Assembly: GCA_041750975.1 (NCBI GenBank)
Contig: JBGSYN010000240.1
Location: 1-40,595 of the forward strand
Direction of reading: 5' to 3'
DNA length: 40,595 nucleotides
From: JBGSYN01 sp041750975
GTDB taxonomy: Bacteria > Pseudomonadota > Alphaproteobacteria > Geminicoccales > Geminicoccaceae
A program made the translations under genes and the position numbers. The notes under the pieces are model-generated. The model did no database searches. It was not told the origin of the DNA and was given only the letters and a program-made list of their open reading frames with translations. Positions 18,165 through 27,113 of the stretch are shown here, one piece after another (the stretch's first letter is position 1; the number at the start of each line of letters is the position of its first letter).

Positions 18165-19276
18165 CAGTAAGCCACGACGCTGCGGATCGATTTGCCCTCA
18201 TGCATCAGATCGAAGGCGTTGTTGATCTCATCGAGCTTCATGGTGTGGGTGATGAGATCGTCGATATTGATTTTCTTCTGCATGTACCAGTCGACGATCT
18301 TCGGCACATCGGTCCGGCCTCTGGCCCCGCCGAAGGCAGTACCCCGCCAGACCCGGCCCGTCACCAGCTGGAACGGGCGCGTCGAAATTTCCGGGCCGGC
18401 GCCGGCGACGCCGATGATCACCGATTCGCCCCAGCCCTTGTGGCAGCATTCGAGCGCCTGGCGCATGGTGGCGGTATTGCCGATGCACTCGAAGCTGTAA
18501 TCGGCCCCGCCCTTGGTGAGTTCGACGATCGCGGCGACGACGTCCGTTTCCGCGAGGTTTTTGGGGTTGACGAAATCGGTCATGCCGAACTTGCGGCCAA
18601 GCTCCTCGCGCGCCGGGTTGAGATCGACGCCGACGATCATGTCGGCTCCGGCGAGCCTCGCACCCTGGACCACATTGAGGCCGATCCCGCCCAGACCGAA
18701 CACGACGACATGCGAGCCCGGCTCGACCTTGGCCGTGGTGATCACCGCCCCGATCCCGGTGGTGACACCGCAACCGATATAGCACACCTTGTCGAAGGGC
18801 GCGTCCGGCCTGATCTTGGCGACCGCGATCTCCGGCAGTACGGTATAATTGGCGAAGGTCGAGGTGCCCATATAGTGATAGAGCGGCTCACCGCCGAGGC
18901 TGAAGCGAGAGGTGCCGTCCGGCATCAGCCCCTGGCCCTGGGTCGTCCGGATCGCCTGACAGAGATTGGTTTTGGGATGCAGGCAATACTCGCATTCACG
19001 GCATTCGGGCGTGTAGAGCGGGATGACGTGATCACCCTTGGCCACACTTGTCACACCGGAGCCGATATCGACGACGATTCCCGCCCCCTCATGGCCGAGG
19101 ATCGACGGGAACAACCCCTCCGGATCGCCGCCCGAACGGGTGAATTCATCGGTGTGGCAGATGCCGGTGGCCTTGAGCTCGACCAGCACCTCGCCCGCCC
19201 GCGGGCCTTCGAGCTCGACGGTCTCGAGGCTCAACGGTTTTCCGGCGGCGTGCGCCACGGCGGCACGAACCTGCAT
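18164..19276 (-). CDS. frmA: S-(hydroxymethyl)glutathione dehydrogenase / class III alcohol dehydrogenase
   Basis: It oxidises the formaldehyde-glutathione adduct to S-formylglutathione with NAD. The 370-residue product has the catalytic zinc ligands Cys40, His62 with Glu63, and Cys169, the four-cysteine structural zinc loop (Cys92, 95, 98, 106), and the NAD motif GLGGIGL near residue 194, all typical of class III ADH. The ATG at 19276 has GGGAGA upstream and gives the usual N-terminus (RAAVAHAAGKPL). It is first in the operon, overlapping the hydrolase gene by one base, and is divergent from prpE. Confidence 0.97.
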   Translation of the reverse strand: MQVRAAVAHAAGKPLSLETVELEGPRAGEVLVELKATGICHTDEFTRSGGDPEGLFPSILGHEGAGIVVDIGSGVTSVAKGDHVIPLYTPECRECEYCLHPKTNLCQAIRTTQGQGLMPDGTSRFSLGGEPLYHYMGTSTFANYTVLPEIAVAKIRPDAPFDKVCYIGCGVTTGIGAVITTAKVEPGSHVVVFGLGGIGLNVVQGARLAGADMIVGVDLNPAREELGRKFGMTDFVNPKNLAETDVVAAIVELTKGGADYSFECIGNTATMRQALECCHKGWGESVIIGVAGAGPEISTRPFQLVTGRVWRGTAFGGARGRTDVPKIVDWYMQKKINIDDLITHTMKLDEINNAFDLMHEGKSIRSVVAY

Positions 19277-19443
19277 CTCTGTCTCCCTATCAACTAAGGT
19301 CGGCGCAGCTAAGCCCAAGCGGACTTGGTTCGCAAGCTGGCGTTCAAGGCCGACTGAGGAGCAGGGACCCGCGGCAGCCGCTGTGTCGATGACGGCCGAC
19401 GTGCTAGACACGAGCCCAAGAGGCTGAACAAACGGGGCTGACG

Positions 19444-21336
19444 ATGTCGAGCTATCGGGCGATATACGAGCGAAGTCTCGCCGATCCGGAAGGGTTCTGG
19501 GGCGATGCAGCATCTGCGATCGAGTGGGACCGGCCCTGGGTGCGGGTTCGCAACTTCGACAATCCGCCCTTCGTGCGCTGGTTCGAAGGGGCCAAACTCA
19601 ACACCTGCCACAATTGCCTCGACCGACATGTCGAGGCGGGACGGGGCGCTGCGCCGGCACTGATCTACGACAGCCCGATGGCCGGCGCGGTGCGGCGTTA
19701 CAGCTTCGCCGAACTCCAGGCCGAAGTTGCGCAGTTCGCGGGCGCCATGAAACGCCTCGGTGTCGAGACCGGCGACCGCGTCATCATCTACATGCCGATG
19801 GTGCCCGAAGCGGTGATCGCCATGCTCGCCTGCGCCCGGTTGGGTGCCATTCACAGCGTCGTTTTCGGTGGTTTCGCGAGCCACGAGCTTGCCACCCGCA
19901 TCGATGACGCCAAACCGACGCTGGTGGTGTCCGCGAGCTGCGGCCTCGAGCCGGGCCGGGTCGTGCCCTATAAACCGCTTTTGGACCGGGCGCTGGCGCA
20001 GGCGCGGCACCAGCCAAAACACTGCATCATCCTCGAGCGGCCGCAAAGCGACGCCGCACTCGAGCCGGGCCGTGATCTCTCCTGGGCCGATGCCGTCAAG
20101 GATGCGAAACCGCACCCCTGCGTCTCCGTCGACGCCACCCATCCGCTCTATATCCTCTATACCTCCGGCACCACCGGCCAGCCCAAGGGCATCGTTCGGG
20201 ACCATGGCGGCCATGCCGTAGCCCTCGCCTGGTCGATGCACAACATCTATGCTGTAGATCCTGGCGAGGTCTATTGGGCCGCCTCGGATGTCGGCTGGGT
20301 GGTCGGCCATTCCTACATCGTCTACGCGCCGCTCCTGAACGGCAGTGCCACCGTCCTCTTCGAGGGCAAGCCGGTCGGCACACCCGATGCCGGCGCCTTC
20401 TGGCGCGTGATCGGCGAGCACAAGGTCAGCGTGTTGTTCACGGCCCCCACGGCCATCCGTGCGATCAAGAAAGAAGACCCGCAGGGAAAACTCGTGGAGC
20501 GCTACGATATCGGCAGTCTTCACGCCCTTTTCCTTGCCGGCGAGCGCTGCGATCCCGACACCCTCGCCTGGTCCGCCGAGATGCTCGGTGTGCCGGTGAT
20601 CGATCATTGGTGGCAGACCGAAACCGGCTGGGCCATTGGCTCCAACTATCTCGGTATCGAACAACTGCCGGTGAAACCCGGCTCCTCGACCCTGCCGGCG
20701 CCCGGCTATGACGTCCGGATCCTGGGCGAGACTGGCGAGGAGCTGCCGGTGGGTGCGGTCGGTGCCATTACCGTCAAGCTGCCGCTGCCGCCTTCCTGCA
20801 TGCCGACCCTCTGGCAAAACGACGACCGCTTCGAAGAGGCCTATATGCGCCGCTTTCCAGGCTATTATCTCACCGGGGATGCCGGCTATCGCGACGAGGA
20901 CGGCTATCTCTTCGTGATGAGCCGGATCGACGATGTCATCAATGTCGCCGGCCACAGATTGTCGACCGGTGTGATCGAGGAGGTGCTGGCGGGCCATGCC
21001 GATATCGCCGAATGCGCCGTCTTCGGGGCCAAGGATGAGATCAAGGGGGCTTTGCCTTTAGGGCTCGTCGTGCTGAAATCGGGGGTCGAGCGGGACCAGA
21101 CGGTGATCTGCCGGGAGCTCGTCCAAAAGGTGCGCGACGACCTCGGGCCGGTTGCCGCCTTCAAGACGGTGGCCGTGGTCAACCGCCTGCCGAAAACACG
21201 CTCCGGCAAGATCCTTCGCGGCACCATGAAACGGATCGCCGACAGCGAGCCCTACGATCTCCCGGCGACGATCGACGATCCGGCCATTCTCGACGAGATC
21301 GCGCAGGCGCTGCGCCGGGTCGGCTATGCCCGATAA
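19444..21336 (+). CDS. prpE: Propionyl-CoA synthetase
   Basis: It activates propionate (possibly other short acyl groups) to the CoA thioester through an acyl-adenylate. The 630-residue product has the ANL-superfamily P-loop YTSGTTGQPKG at residues 239-249, WWQTETGW, the hinge/adenylate segment YYLTGD with SRIDDVINVAGHR, and the catalytic Lys in KTRSGKILR near residue 590. Overall sequence is closer to PrpE than to acetyl-CoA synthetase by recognition of blocks such as SVVFGGFASHELATRIDDA. GGGG precedes the ATG. It is divergent from frmA; no 2-methylcitrate cycle genes are adjacent. Confidence 0.93.
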   Translation: MSSYRAIYERSLADPEGFWGDAASAIEWDRPWVRVRNFDNPPFVRWFEGAKLNTCHNCLDRHVEAGRGAAPALIYDSPMAGAVRRYSFAELQAEVAQFAGAMKRLGVETGDRVIIYMPMVPEAVIAMLACARLGAIHSVVFGGFASHELATRIDDAKPTLVVSASCGLEPGRVVPYKPLLDRALAQARHQPKHCIILERPQSDAALEPGRDLSWADAVKDAKPHPCVSVDATHPLYILYTSGTTGQPKGIVRDHGGHAVALAWSMHNIYAVDPGEVYWAASDVGWVVGHSYIVYAPLLNGSATVLFEGKPVGTPDAGAFWRVIGEHKVSVLFTAPTAIRAIKKEDPQGKLVERYDIGSLHALFLAGERCDPDTLAWSAEMLGVPVIDHWWQTETGWAIGSNYLGIEQLPVKPGSSTLPAPGYDVRILGETGEELPVGAVGAITVKLPLPPSCMPTLWQNDDRFEEAYMRRFPGYYLTGDAGYRDEDGYLFVMSRIDDVINVAGHRLSTGVIEEVLAGHADIAECAVFGAKDEIKGALPLGLVVLKSGVERDQTVICRELVQKVRDDLGPVAAFKTVAVVNRLPKTRSGKILRGTMKRIADSEPYDLPATIDDPAILDEIAQALRRVGYAR

Positions 21337-21440
21337 CCGGGTCGACGTTTCCTGAGGGTGGCATCGGCGCTCTTCGCGACACTTGACGCCCGCGGAATTG
21401 ACGACACGATCGAGCCCCCCGGCCAGCAAGGAGTTTCATC

Positions 21441-22601
21441 ATGTCCGTCATCCGCGAGGACATCCGCGCGATCGAAGTCAGCGGCATCGGCAAGATCGCC
21501 CTCGCCGGGTTGTCGGATCCCGATGTCATTCCCCTATGGTTCGGCGAAAGCGATTTGCCCACTCCGGAGATCGTGCGCAACGCGGCCAAGGCGGCGCTCG
21601 ACGAAGGACGAACCTTTTATTCCTATGCCCGCGGACGCATCGAGCTTCGGGCCGCCTTGCAGCGGTACCACCGGCGGATCTACGGCGTCGAGCTTGCCGA
21701 TGAGCGCCTGGCCGTGCCCGGCTCGACCATGCTCTCGGTGGTCATCGCCTGCCAATGCCTGCTCCAGAAGGATGATGAGATCATCGTCATCGGTCCCAAC
21801 TGGCCCAATATCGGTATGGCGGCGCAGGTCCAGGGGGCACGTGTCGTCCCGGTGCGCCTCGGCGAGGACGCAGCCGGCTGGCATCTCGACCTGGAGAGCA
21901 TCAGGGAGCTGATCACGCAGCACACCAAGGCCGTCTACGTCAATTCGCCCTCCAATCCGACCGGCTGGATCATGAGCGAGGAAGAGGCGCGGGGCCTCCT
22001 GGCCCTCTGCCGCGAGCACGGCCTCGGCATCATCAGCGACGAGGTCTACCATAGGAATGTGTTCGAAGGCCCCAATCCTGCGCCGTCCTTCCTGACGCTG
22101 GCCGAACCCGAGGAGCCGGTCTTCGTCGTCAACGGCTTCTCGAAGGCCTGGGCCATGACCGGCTGGCGTCTCGGCTGGCTCGTCGCCCCTTCGGGCTTGG
22201 TCGACGCCCTCAACGTCCTCGCCGAGATCAACAATACCAGTGCCACCTCATTCGTTCAGTTCGGCGGCATCGCCGCCCTCGCGGAGGGGGAAACTTTTCT
22301 TGAGCAATTCAACGCCCGCTGCAGGCGAGGCCGCGACATCGTCAAGGAAATCCTGGGCTCGCATCCCCGGGTGGCGCTCCCCGAGCCGCAGGGCACCTTC
22401 TATGCTTTCCCGCGCATCGAGGGCCTCGACGACAGCCTCGCCTTCGCCCGCCGCGTTCTGCACGAACAAAAAGTCGGCATCGCGCCGGGCTATACCTTCG
22501 GCCCCGGCAATGACGGCCATTGCCGCCTCTGCTTCGCCATCGACCACGACCGCCTCACCGAGGCTCTGGTGCGAATTCGAAAAACCATCGACTCACTCTG
22601 A
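21441..22601 (+). CDS. PLP-dependent class I/II aminotransferase
   Basis: This 386-residue fold-type I aminotransferase has Asn172 in SNPTG, Asp200 in SDEVY contacting the PLP pyridine, Lys235 in FSKAWAMTGWR forming the Schiff base, and a C-terminal Arg region. AAGGAG-like sequence precedes the ATG. The family covers aspartate, branched-chain and other amino acids, so the substrate is open. Its stop is immediately followed by the stop of a relic ABC ATPase end on the other strand, showing that it once faced the transporter operon directly. Confidence 0.9.
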   Translation: MSVIREDIRAIEVSGIGKIALAGLSDPDVIPLWFGESDLPTPEIVRNAAKAALDEGRTFYSYARGRIELRAALQRYHRRIYGVELADERLAVPGSTMLSVVIACQCLLQKDDEIIVIGPNWPNIGMAAQVQGARVVPVRLGEDAAGWHLDLESIRELITQHTKAVYVNSPSNPTGWIMSEEEARGLLALCREHGLGIISDEVYHRNVFEGPNPAPSFLTLAEPEEPVFVVNGFSKAWAMTGWRLGWLVAPSGLVDALNVLAEINNTSATSFVQFGGIAALAEGETFLEQFNARCRRGRDIVKEILGSHPRVALPEPQGTFYAFPRIEGLDDSLAFARRVLHEQKVGIAPGYTFGPGNDGHCRLCFAIDHDRLTEALVRIRKTIDSL

Positions 22602-22688
22602 TCACGCAGCGAGAGCGAAGCCCTCGATGGTGGTACGGATCAAGGTCGCGTCGTACCAGCCTGATTGGGCGAGCCTCGCGGCGGTAAC
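22602..22688 (-). pseudogene. Relic of the 3' end of a DppF-like ABC ATPase gene
   Basis: The last 28 codons plus stop of an ABC ATPase gene closely match the end of the intact gene at 24266-24352. The relic ends GWYDATLIRTTIEGFALAA and the intact gene ends GRHDATLIRSTIEGFALAA. The terminal 21 bases are identical, and several differences further in are third-position changes, so both were coding when they diverged. Beyond 22688 similarity stops. The relic abuts the aminotransferase stop with no spacer and lacks the rest of the gene. It is one arm of a direct repeat around cbpA-cbpM. Confidence 0.85.
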
Positions 22689-22853
22689 GTGCGACGCGCC
22701 CTTGGGAACCCTTAAGCGAGGATCGCACTCGATCTTGAGCGAAGCGTCTGAGCACCGTAACTTAAGACGAGCTTGGTTGCATCAGAGTGGCTAGGGACGG
22801 ATATTTTGATTGGAGACGATGATCCGACGCTAGGAATCTTCACGGGATAGTCC

Positions 22854-23834
22854 ATGCAGTTCAAAGACTACTATAAGGTGATCGGTGTCGCCGAAGATGC
22901 GTCGGCCGACGAGATCAAGAAGGCTTATCGAAAACTTGCCCGTCAGCACCATCCGGATCTCAGCAAGGATGAGGGTGCGACTGAAAGATTCAAGGAACTC
23001 GGCGAGGCATACGAAGTCCTCAAGGACCCGGCCAAGCGCGAGGAATACGATCAGATCCGCAATTATGGCGCTGCGGAGGGCGAGGAGTTCCGGCCGCCTC
23101 CAGACTGGCGCTCTAACGCCGACTTTGGCGGCGGGGGTTATACCGAGGCCGATGCCGCGGGCTTCAGCGACTTTTTCCAGTCATTGTTCGGTCAGCGCGC
23201 GGCCGGATCGGCCCATGGCAGGCATGAACCCGGTGCGGCACGGTTCGCCCTTCGTGGTGAGGACATTCATTACCGGATAGCTGTGACCCTCGAAGAATCC
23301 TACCACGGCGCTACCCGCGCTATCTCGTTGCAAAGTCACCGCATCGACGAACAGGGCCGTGTGTTGCCCGACATCAAGAAACTCAATGTCAAGATACCCA
23401 TGGGTGTAACGCAGGGTCGCAGGATCCGATTGAAGGGGCAGGGGGGCGCTGGGATCGGTGGTGCCGCGAACGGCGATCTGTACCTTGAAGTCGACATTCG
23501 GCCGCATGCCCTCTTTTCCGTCGATGGCGCGGATGTAAGCCTCGTTCTGCCGATCGCACCCTGGGAGGCCGCCCTCGGTTCGACCGTCAAGGTGCCGACG
23601 CTCAGCGGATCCGTCAGTCTGACCATCAAGCCCGGAGCGCAAGCCGGCCAGAAGCTGCGCCTCAGCGGCCGCGGCCTGCCCGGCAAAGTCAATGGCGATC
23701 AAAAAGTCAGTGGCGATCAATATGTCCTCTTGAAGATCGTCATGCCCAAAGTTGTAAGCGAGGAAGACCGCGCCCTCATGGCAAAAATGCGTGAGCAGAT
23801 GCCCTTTAACCCGCGCGAGACGCTTGGAGTCTGA
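22854..23834 (+). CDS. cbpA: DnaJ-class co-chaperone / curved-DNA-binding protein
   Basis: This J-domain co-chaperone stimulates DnaK, and CbpA proteins also bind curved DNA. The 326-residue product has an N-terminal J domain with the essential HPD at residues 33-35, a Gly/Phe-poor linker, and two DnaJ C-terminal substrate-binding domains (from about residue 140), without the CxxCxGxG zinc repeats of DnaJ itself. That layout is the CbpA type. It is followed after three bases by cbpM, its usual regulator. The module sits between duplicated ends of an ABC ATPase gene, suggesting insertion as a unit. Confidence 0.93.
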   Translation: MQFKDYYKVIGVAEDASADEIKKAYRKLARQHHPDLSKDEGATERFKELGEAYEVLKDPAKREEYDQIRNYGAAEGEEFRPPPDWRSNADFGGGGYTEADAAGFSDFFQSLFGQRAAGSAHGRHEPGAARFALRGEDIHYRIAVTLEESYHGATRAISLQSHRIDEQGRVLPDIKKLNVKIPMGVTQGRRIRLKGQGGAGIGGAANGDLYLEVDIRPHALFSVDGADVSLVLPIAPWEAALGSTVKVPTLSGSVSLTIKPGAQAGQKLRLSGRGLPGKVNGDQKVSGDQYVLLKIVMPKVVSEEDRALMAKMREQMPFNPRETLGV

Positions 23835-23837
23835 GAG

Positions 23838-24170
23838 ATGGCAAGAGACACGGAGACCGTTACCGGCGAACTCCTAGACGAATCCGCCCCAATCGGGCTC
23901 AAACAGCTATGCGAAATCTGTGGTATTCACGCCGACTACGTGGTCGAGATGGTCGAGGCCGGCATTATCCAACCGCAGGGCGACAAGCCGACAATGTGGC
24001 TATTCTCCGCCGTCTCAGTGATGCGGTCGAGCAAGGCGCTACGCCTTCGACGCGATCTCGATATCAATCTCTCCGGCCTCGCCGTCACCCTCGACCTGCT
24101 GGATCGCGTTGATGCCCTGCAAGACGAATTGAAGTCGCTGCGTCAGCAAATTGAGAAGCTTCAGGCATAG
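23838..24170 (+). CDS. cbpM: Chaperone modulator CbpM
   Basis: This 110-residue partner of CbpA binds the J domain and limits its activity. The sequence has the MerR-like small helical N-terminal part (LKQLCEICGIHADYVVEMVEAGIIQP) followed by LRRDLDINLSGLAVTLDLLDRV, the segment typical of CbpM, and a C-terminal coiled-coil-like stretch. GAGAG precedes the ATG at 23838. It is three bases after cbpA. The 95 bases after it contain no obvious terminator hairpin. Confidence 0.9.
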   Translation: MARDTETVTGELLDESAPIGLKQLCEICGIHADYVVEMVEAGIIQPQGDKPTMWLFSAVSVMRSSKALRLRRDLDINLSGLAVTLDLLDRVDALQDELKSLRQQIEKLQA

Positions 24171-24265
24171 TGTTTCCGATGAGAATAGGCGAAGTTCCGT
24201 TTCTCAGGTATTGAAGCGCTTTTATTGAACCATGAACAACATTTACTGAGCAGCAAATCTTTCCC

Positions 24266-24352
24266 TCACGCAGCGAGAGCGAAGCCTTCGATGGTAGAGC
24301 GGATCAGGGTCGCATCGTGGCGGCCGGCCCGGGCGGCTTCGCGGCGGTCGAG
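24266..24352 (-). repeat. Direct repeat partner of 22602-22688 (intact ABC ATPase 3' end)
   Basis: This is the second copy of the 87-base segment, lying within the intact ATPase gene. It is in the same orientation as the relic, so the two form direct repeats about 1.66 kb apart enclosing cbpA and cbpM. The first 21 bases on the plus strand (24266-24286 and 22602-22622) match exactly. Confidence 0.85.
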
Positions 24353-26152
24353 TTCGGCAAGCTCGTGCGAGATGGTGTCCTGCGAACCCCAGGCCTGATC
24401 CGGGTCGGGCCAGGGAATGCTGTCGACGAGGAGCTGGGTGTAGGGGTGCTTGGGGTCCTTGATGACGGTTTCGGCCTCGCCGGCTTCGACCACTCTCCCT
24501 TTGTACAAAACAAGCAAATAATCGCTGACCTGATAGGCCGTTGCGAGATCATGAGTGATGTAGAGGATCGAGACGCCTTGCTGGTCCTTCATCTGTTTCA
24601 AATTGGCAAGGATGGTCGAGCGCAAGGAGGCGTCGACCATCGAGACCGGCTCGTCGGCGACCAGCAGGCGCGGGGCGAGCATAATGGCGCGGCCGACCAT
24701 CAGGCGCTGACGCTGGCCGCCCGAGAGCTGGTGGGCGAAACGGTGTATGGTCTGGGCGGGATCGAGGCCGACGCTGGTGCAGGCCTTCTGCATGGCGCCG
24801 TAGAGCTGATCGCGACCGCTGGCGAGCCCGAAATTGCCGAGCGGTTCGACGAGGGCGTGATCGACCTTGTAGAAGGGATTGTAGGCCGCGTAGGGGTCCT
24901 GGAAGACAGCCTGGACCTCGCGCCGATAGGCTTTGGTCTGGGTGCCCGTGAATTCGGCGATATCCTGGCCGCGATAGCGGACCGCGCCTGAGGTTGGATC
25001 CTGAAAGCCGAGGATCAGCGCACCGAGGGTGGTCTTGCCGCTGCCGCTTTGGCCGACGATGGAGACGACGAGCGGCCGGTCGCCGCGCAGCGTGAAGGTG
25101 AGCGGCAGGAGGGCCTTGGTGCCTGGGCCGCGGAACAGGCCGCGGCCGTAAGTCTTGGCGACGGCGTGAAGCTCGAGCAGCGGCTGTTCGATCCTCAGGG
25201 TCGCGGGTTTGGGGGTGTGAGTTGTGGATCTTAGCCTGGATTCAGCAATGGCTGTATGGCCGGAAGCGCTACTCGCCGCTGCGCTATTCATTCCGGGTGT
25301 TGCGTCGGGTAGTGGTGCGCTCGTGGCGGTGGCTCCAATCGCGCTTCCAGCAGTTTCGGCAGAAACGCGGGAAGTGAGCGAGGGCACGCTCTCGATGAGG
25401 GTGCGCGTATAGGCGTGGGCCGCGTTCTTGAAGAGCGTGCGGGAGGGTCCCTGCTCGACGATCTTACCAAAGCGCATGACCATGATGTCGTCGACGAACT
25501 GCGCCATCAGGCCCATATCGTGGCCGATCAGGATCAGACTGGCGCCGAGTTCCGCTTGCAGCTCGCCCAGTGTTTCCATGACCCGGCGCTGGGTGATGAC
25601 GTCGAGGGCGGAGGTCGGCTCGTCGGCGATGATGAGTTTCGGCCCGAGAGCGATGGCGATGGCGATACAGGCGCGTTGCTTCATGCCGCCCGAAAGCTCG
25701 TGCGGGTACATGCGGGCGACGTCGGGGCTGAGGCCGACTTTGTCGAGCAGCTGCATGGCGCGGTCGCGCTTATCATTCCGGCTGAGCTTGAGACCGTGAT
25801 CGGTCATGCCGTCGACGACCTGGTCGGCGACGCGCATCACGGGATTGAGCGAGTTCATCGCCCCTTGCGGAATATAGCTGACCTCTTTGAGGCGGACCCG
25901 CTGATGTTCGTCTTCGCTGAGCTTGAGGAGGTCCGTGCCGTCAAGGAGTGCCGAGCCCGCCGTCACTCTGCCGGGCGGCTCGATCATGCCCATCAGTGCG
26001 AGGGCCGTGGTCGTTTTGCCGGAGCCGGATTCGCCGACGAAGCCGACGCGCACCCCCGGGGCGATGGAAAAGTCGACGCCGTCGACGGCGCGGACGATGC
26101 CTTCGTCGGTAAAGAATTCGACGCGCATGCCGGTGGCGATCAGGCGGCTCAT
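24266..26152 (-). CDS. Peptide-type ABC transporter, fused double ATP-binding protein (DppD-DppF)
   Basis: It supplies both ATPase domains of a peptide/nickel-family importer in one 628-residue chain. Domain one has Walker A GESGSGKTTT, signature LSGGMKQR and Walker B LIIADEPTSALD. Domain two has GQSGSGKTTL, LSGGQRQR and LLVADEPVSMVD. A roughly 65-residue Ala/Ser/Thr-rich linker (about residues 270-335) joins them. The ATG at 26152 gives the usual N-terminus 13 bases after the permease stop. It is last in the operon. Its 3' end is duplicated at 22602-22688. Confidence 0.94.
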   Translation of the reverse strand: MSRLIATGMRVEFFTDEGIVRAVDGVDFSIAPGVRVGFVGESGSGKTTTALALMGMIEPPGRVTAGSALLDGTDLLKLSEDEHQRVRLKEVSYIPQGAMNSLNPVMRVADQVVDGMTDHGLKLSRNDKRDRAMQLLDKVGLSPDVARMYPHELSGGMKQRACIAIAIALGPKLIIADEPTSALDVITQRRVMETLGELQAELGASLILIGHDMGLMAQFVDDIMVMRFGKIVEQGPSRTLFKNAAHAYTRTLIESVPSLTSRVSAETAGSAIGATATSAPLPDATPGMNSAAASSASGHTAIAESRLRSTTHTPKPATLRIEQPLLELHAVAKTYGRGLFRGPGTKALLPLTFTLRGDRPLVVSIVGQSGSGKTTLGALILGFQDPTSGAVRYRGQDIAEFTGTQTKAYRREVQAVFQDPYAAYNPFYKVDHALVEPLGNFGLASGRDQLYGAMQKACTSVGLDPAQTIHRFAHQLSGGQRQRLMVGRAIMLAPRLLVADEPVSMVDASLRSTILANLKQMKDQQGVSILYITHDLATAYQVSDYLLVLYKGRVVEAGEAETVIKDPKHPYTQLLVDSIPWPDPDQAWGSQDTISHELAELDRREAARAGRHDATLIRSTIEGFALAA

Positions 26153-26165
26153 GCGGCACGCCGCA

Positions 26166-27113
26166 TCAGGCACCTCGGCGGCGGGTGCGGGGATTGGCGA
26201 GCTCGTCGAGACCGGCGCTGACGAGGTAGAGACCGACGAAGAGGATGACGAGCGCGATGACGGGGGTGAGAACCCACCACCAGAGGCCCAGGAGAAAGGC
26301 CCCTTCATACATCGCCCAATAGATCGTCATGCCGAGGGTGGGCTCGTTCTGGGGGCCTAGGCCCAGGGCTTCGAGACCGACCGAGGCGAGCATCGCGGTG
26401 GCGGTGGCAAGCACGAAACTTGCCATGAGGTAGGGCAGAAGGTTGGGCATGAGCTCCTTGAAGACGATGCCCAAAGTCGAGGTGCCGGCAAGGCGCGCCG
26501 TTTGGACATAACCCATCTCGCGCATGATCAGGACCTGGCTGCGGATCTGGCGGGTCGGCTCGCGCCAGGCCAGAAGCGAGACGATGATCGCCATCTGGTT
26601 GGTGTTGAGCTTGGTCTCGAGATTGGCGGCGATGACGACGAGCACCAGGAGCGGTGGGACCGTGAGGAGCACGTCGGTGATGGTGCTGATGACGCTGTCG
26701 ATCCAGCCCCGATAGAAGCCCGCGAGAAAGCCGAATATCGTTCCTAGGAAAACGCCGATGAGCCCGGCGATGACGCCAACTTTGCAGGTGAGGTAAGTGC
26801 CGACGATGAGGATGCCGAGCATGCTCCGGCCCTGGCTGTCGGTGCCGAGAAGGAAGTCCAGGGAGGGTGGACGCTTGGGTGGATTGCTCAATGGGTTGAC
26901 GATCCTGGGATCGATGACGAGTTGGCCGGCGAGAGCGACCAGGGCCAGCAACACCAGGAGGACGAGGCCCACCGTCAGGCTCGGGTTGCGCTTGAAATAG
27001 AGGCCGACGGTGCGAAAGCGGCGGCGGCGCGTGCCCCAATCGGAGACTTGCTCCACCGCCTCGTCCGCGGGGGTCACGGGCGTTTGCGAGCCCAGCATTC
27101 TAGCCATTGGCAT
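26166..27113 (-). CDS. ABC transporter permease, DppC type
   Basis: This inner-membrane permease of the peptide-type importer has 315 residues, an N-terminal cytoplasmic segment, a first helix (LVLLVLLALVALAGQLV), then LLGTDSQGRSMLG, the DppC/OppC hallmark, and the binding-protein-dependent transport domain including the coupling segment around REMGYVQTARLAGTS. The ATG at 27113 overlaps the stop of the upstream permease as TGATG. Confidence 0.93.
   Translation of the reverse strand: MPMARMLGSQTPVTPADEAVEQVSDWGTRRRRFRTVGLYFKRNPSLTVGLVLLVLLALVALAGQLVIDPRIVNPLSNPPKRPPSLDFLLGTDSQGRSMLGILIVGTYLTCKVGVIAGLIGVFLGTIFGFLAGFYRGWIDSVISTITDVLLTVPPLLVLVVIAANLETKLNTNQMAIIVSLLAWREPTRQIRSQVLIMREMGYVQTARLAGTSTLGIVFKELMPNLLPYLMASFVLATATAMLASVGLEALGLGPQNEPTLGMTIYWAMYEGAFLLGLWWWVLTPVIALVILFVGLYLVSAGLDELANPRTRRRGA

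Noticed and set aside
18080..19297. Long open frame on the plus strand opposite frmA
   Set aside because: It is antisense to a gene with complete zinc and NAD motifs. Long antisense frames are common in GC-rich DNA, and its translation is Arg/Asp-rich without family features.
19309..20997. 562-codon open frame opposite prpE
   Set aside because: It is the antisense shadow of the propionyl-CoA synthetase; no ribosome binding site and low-complexity His/Arg/Gly composition.
22689..22853. Heat-shock (sigma32-type) promoter upstream of cbpA
   Set aside because: CTTGAG occurs, but no matching -10 block lies at proper spacing, so I do not claim it.
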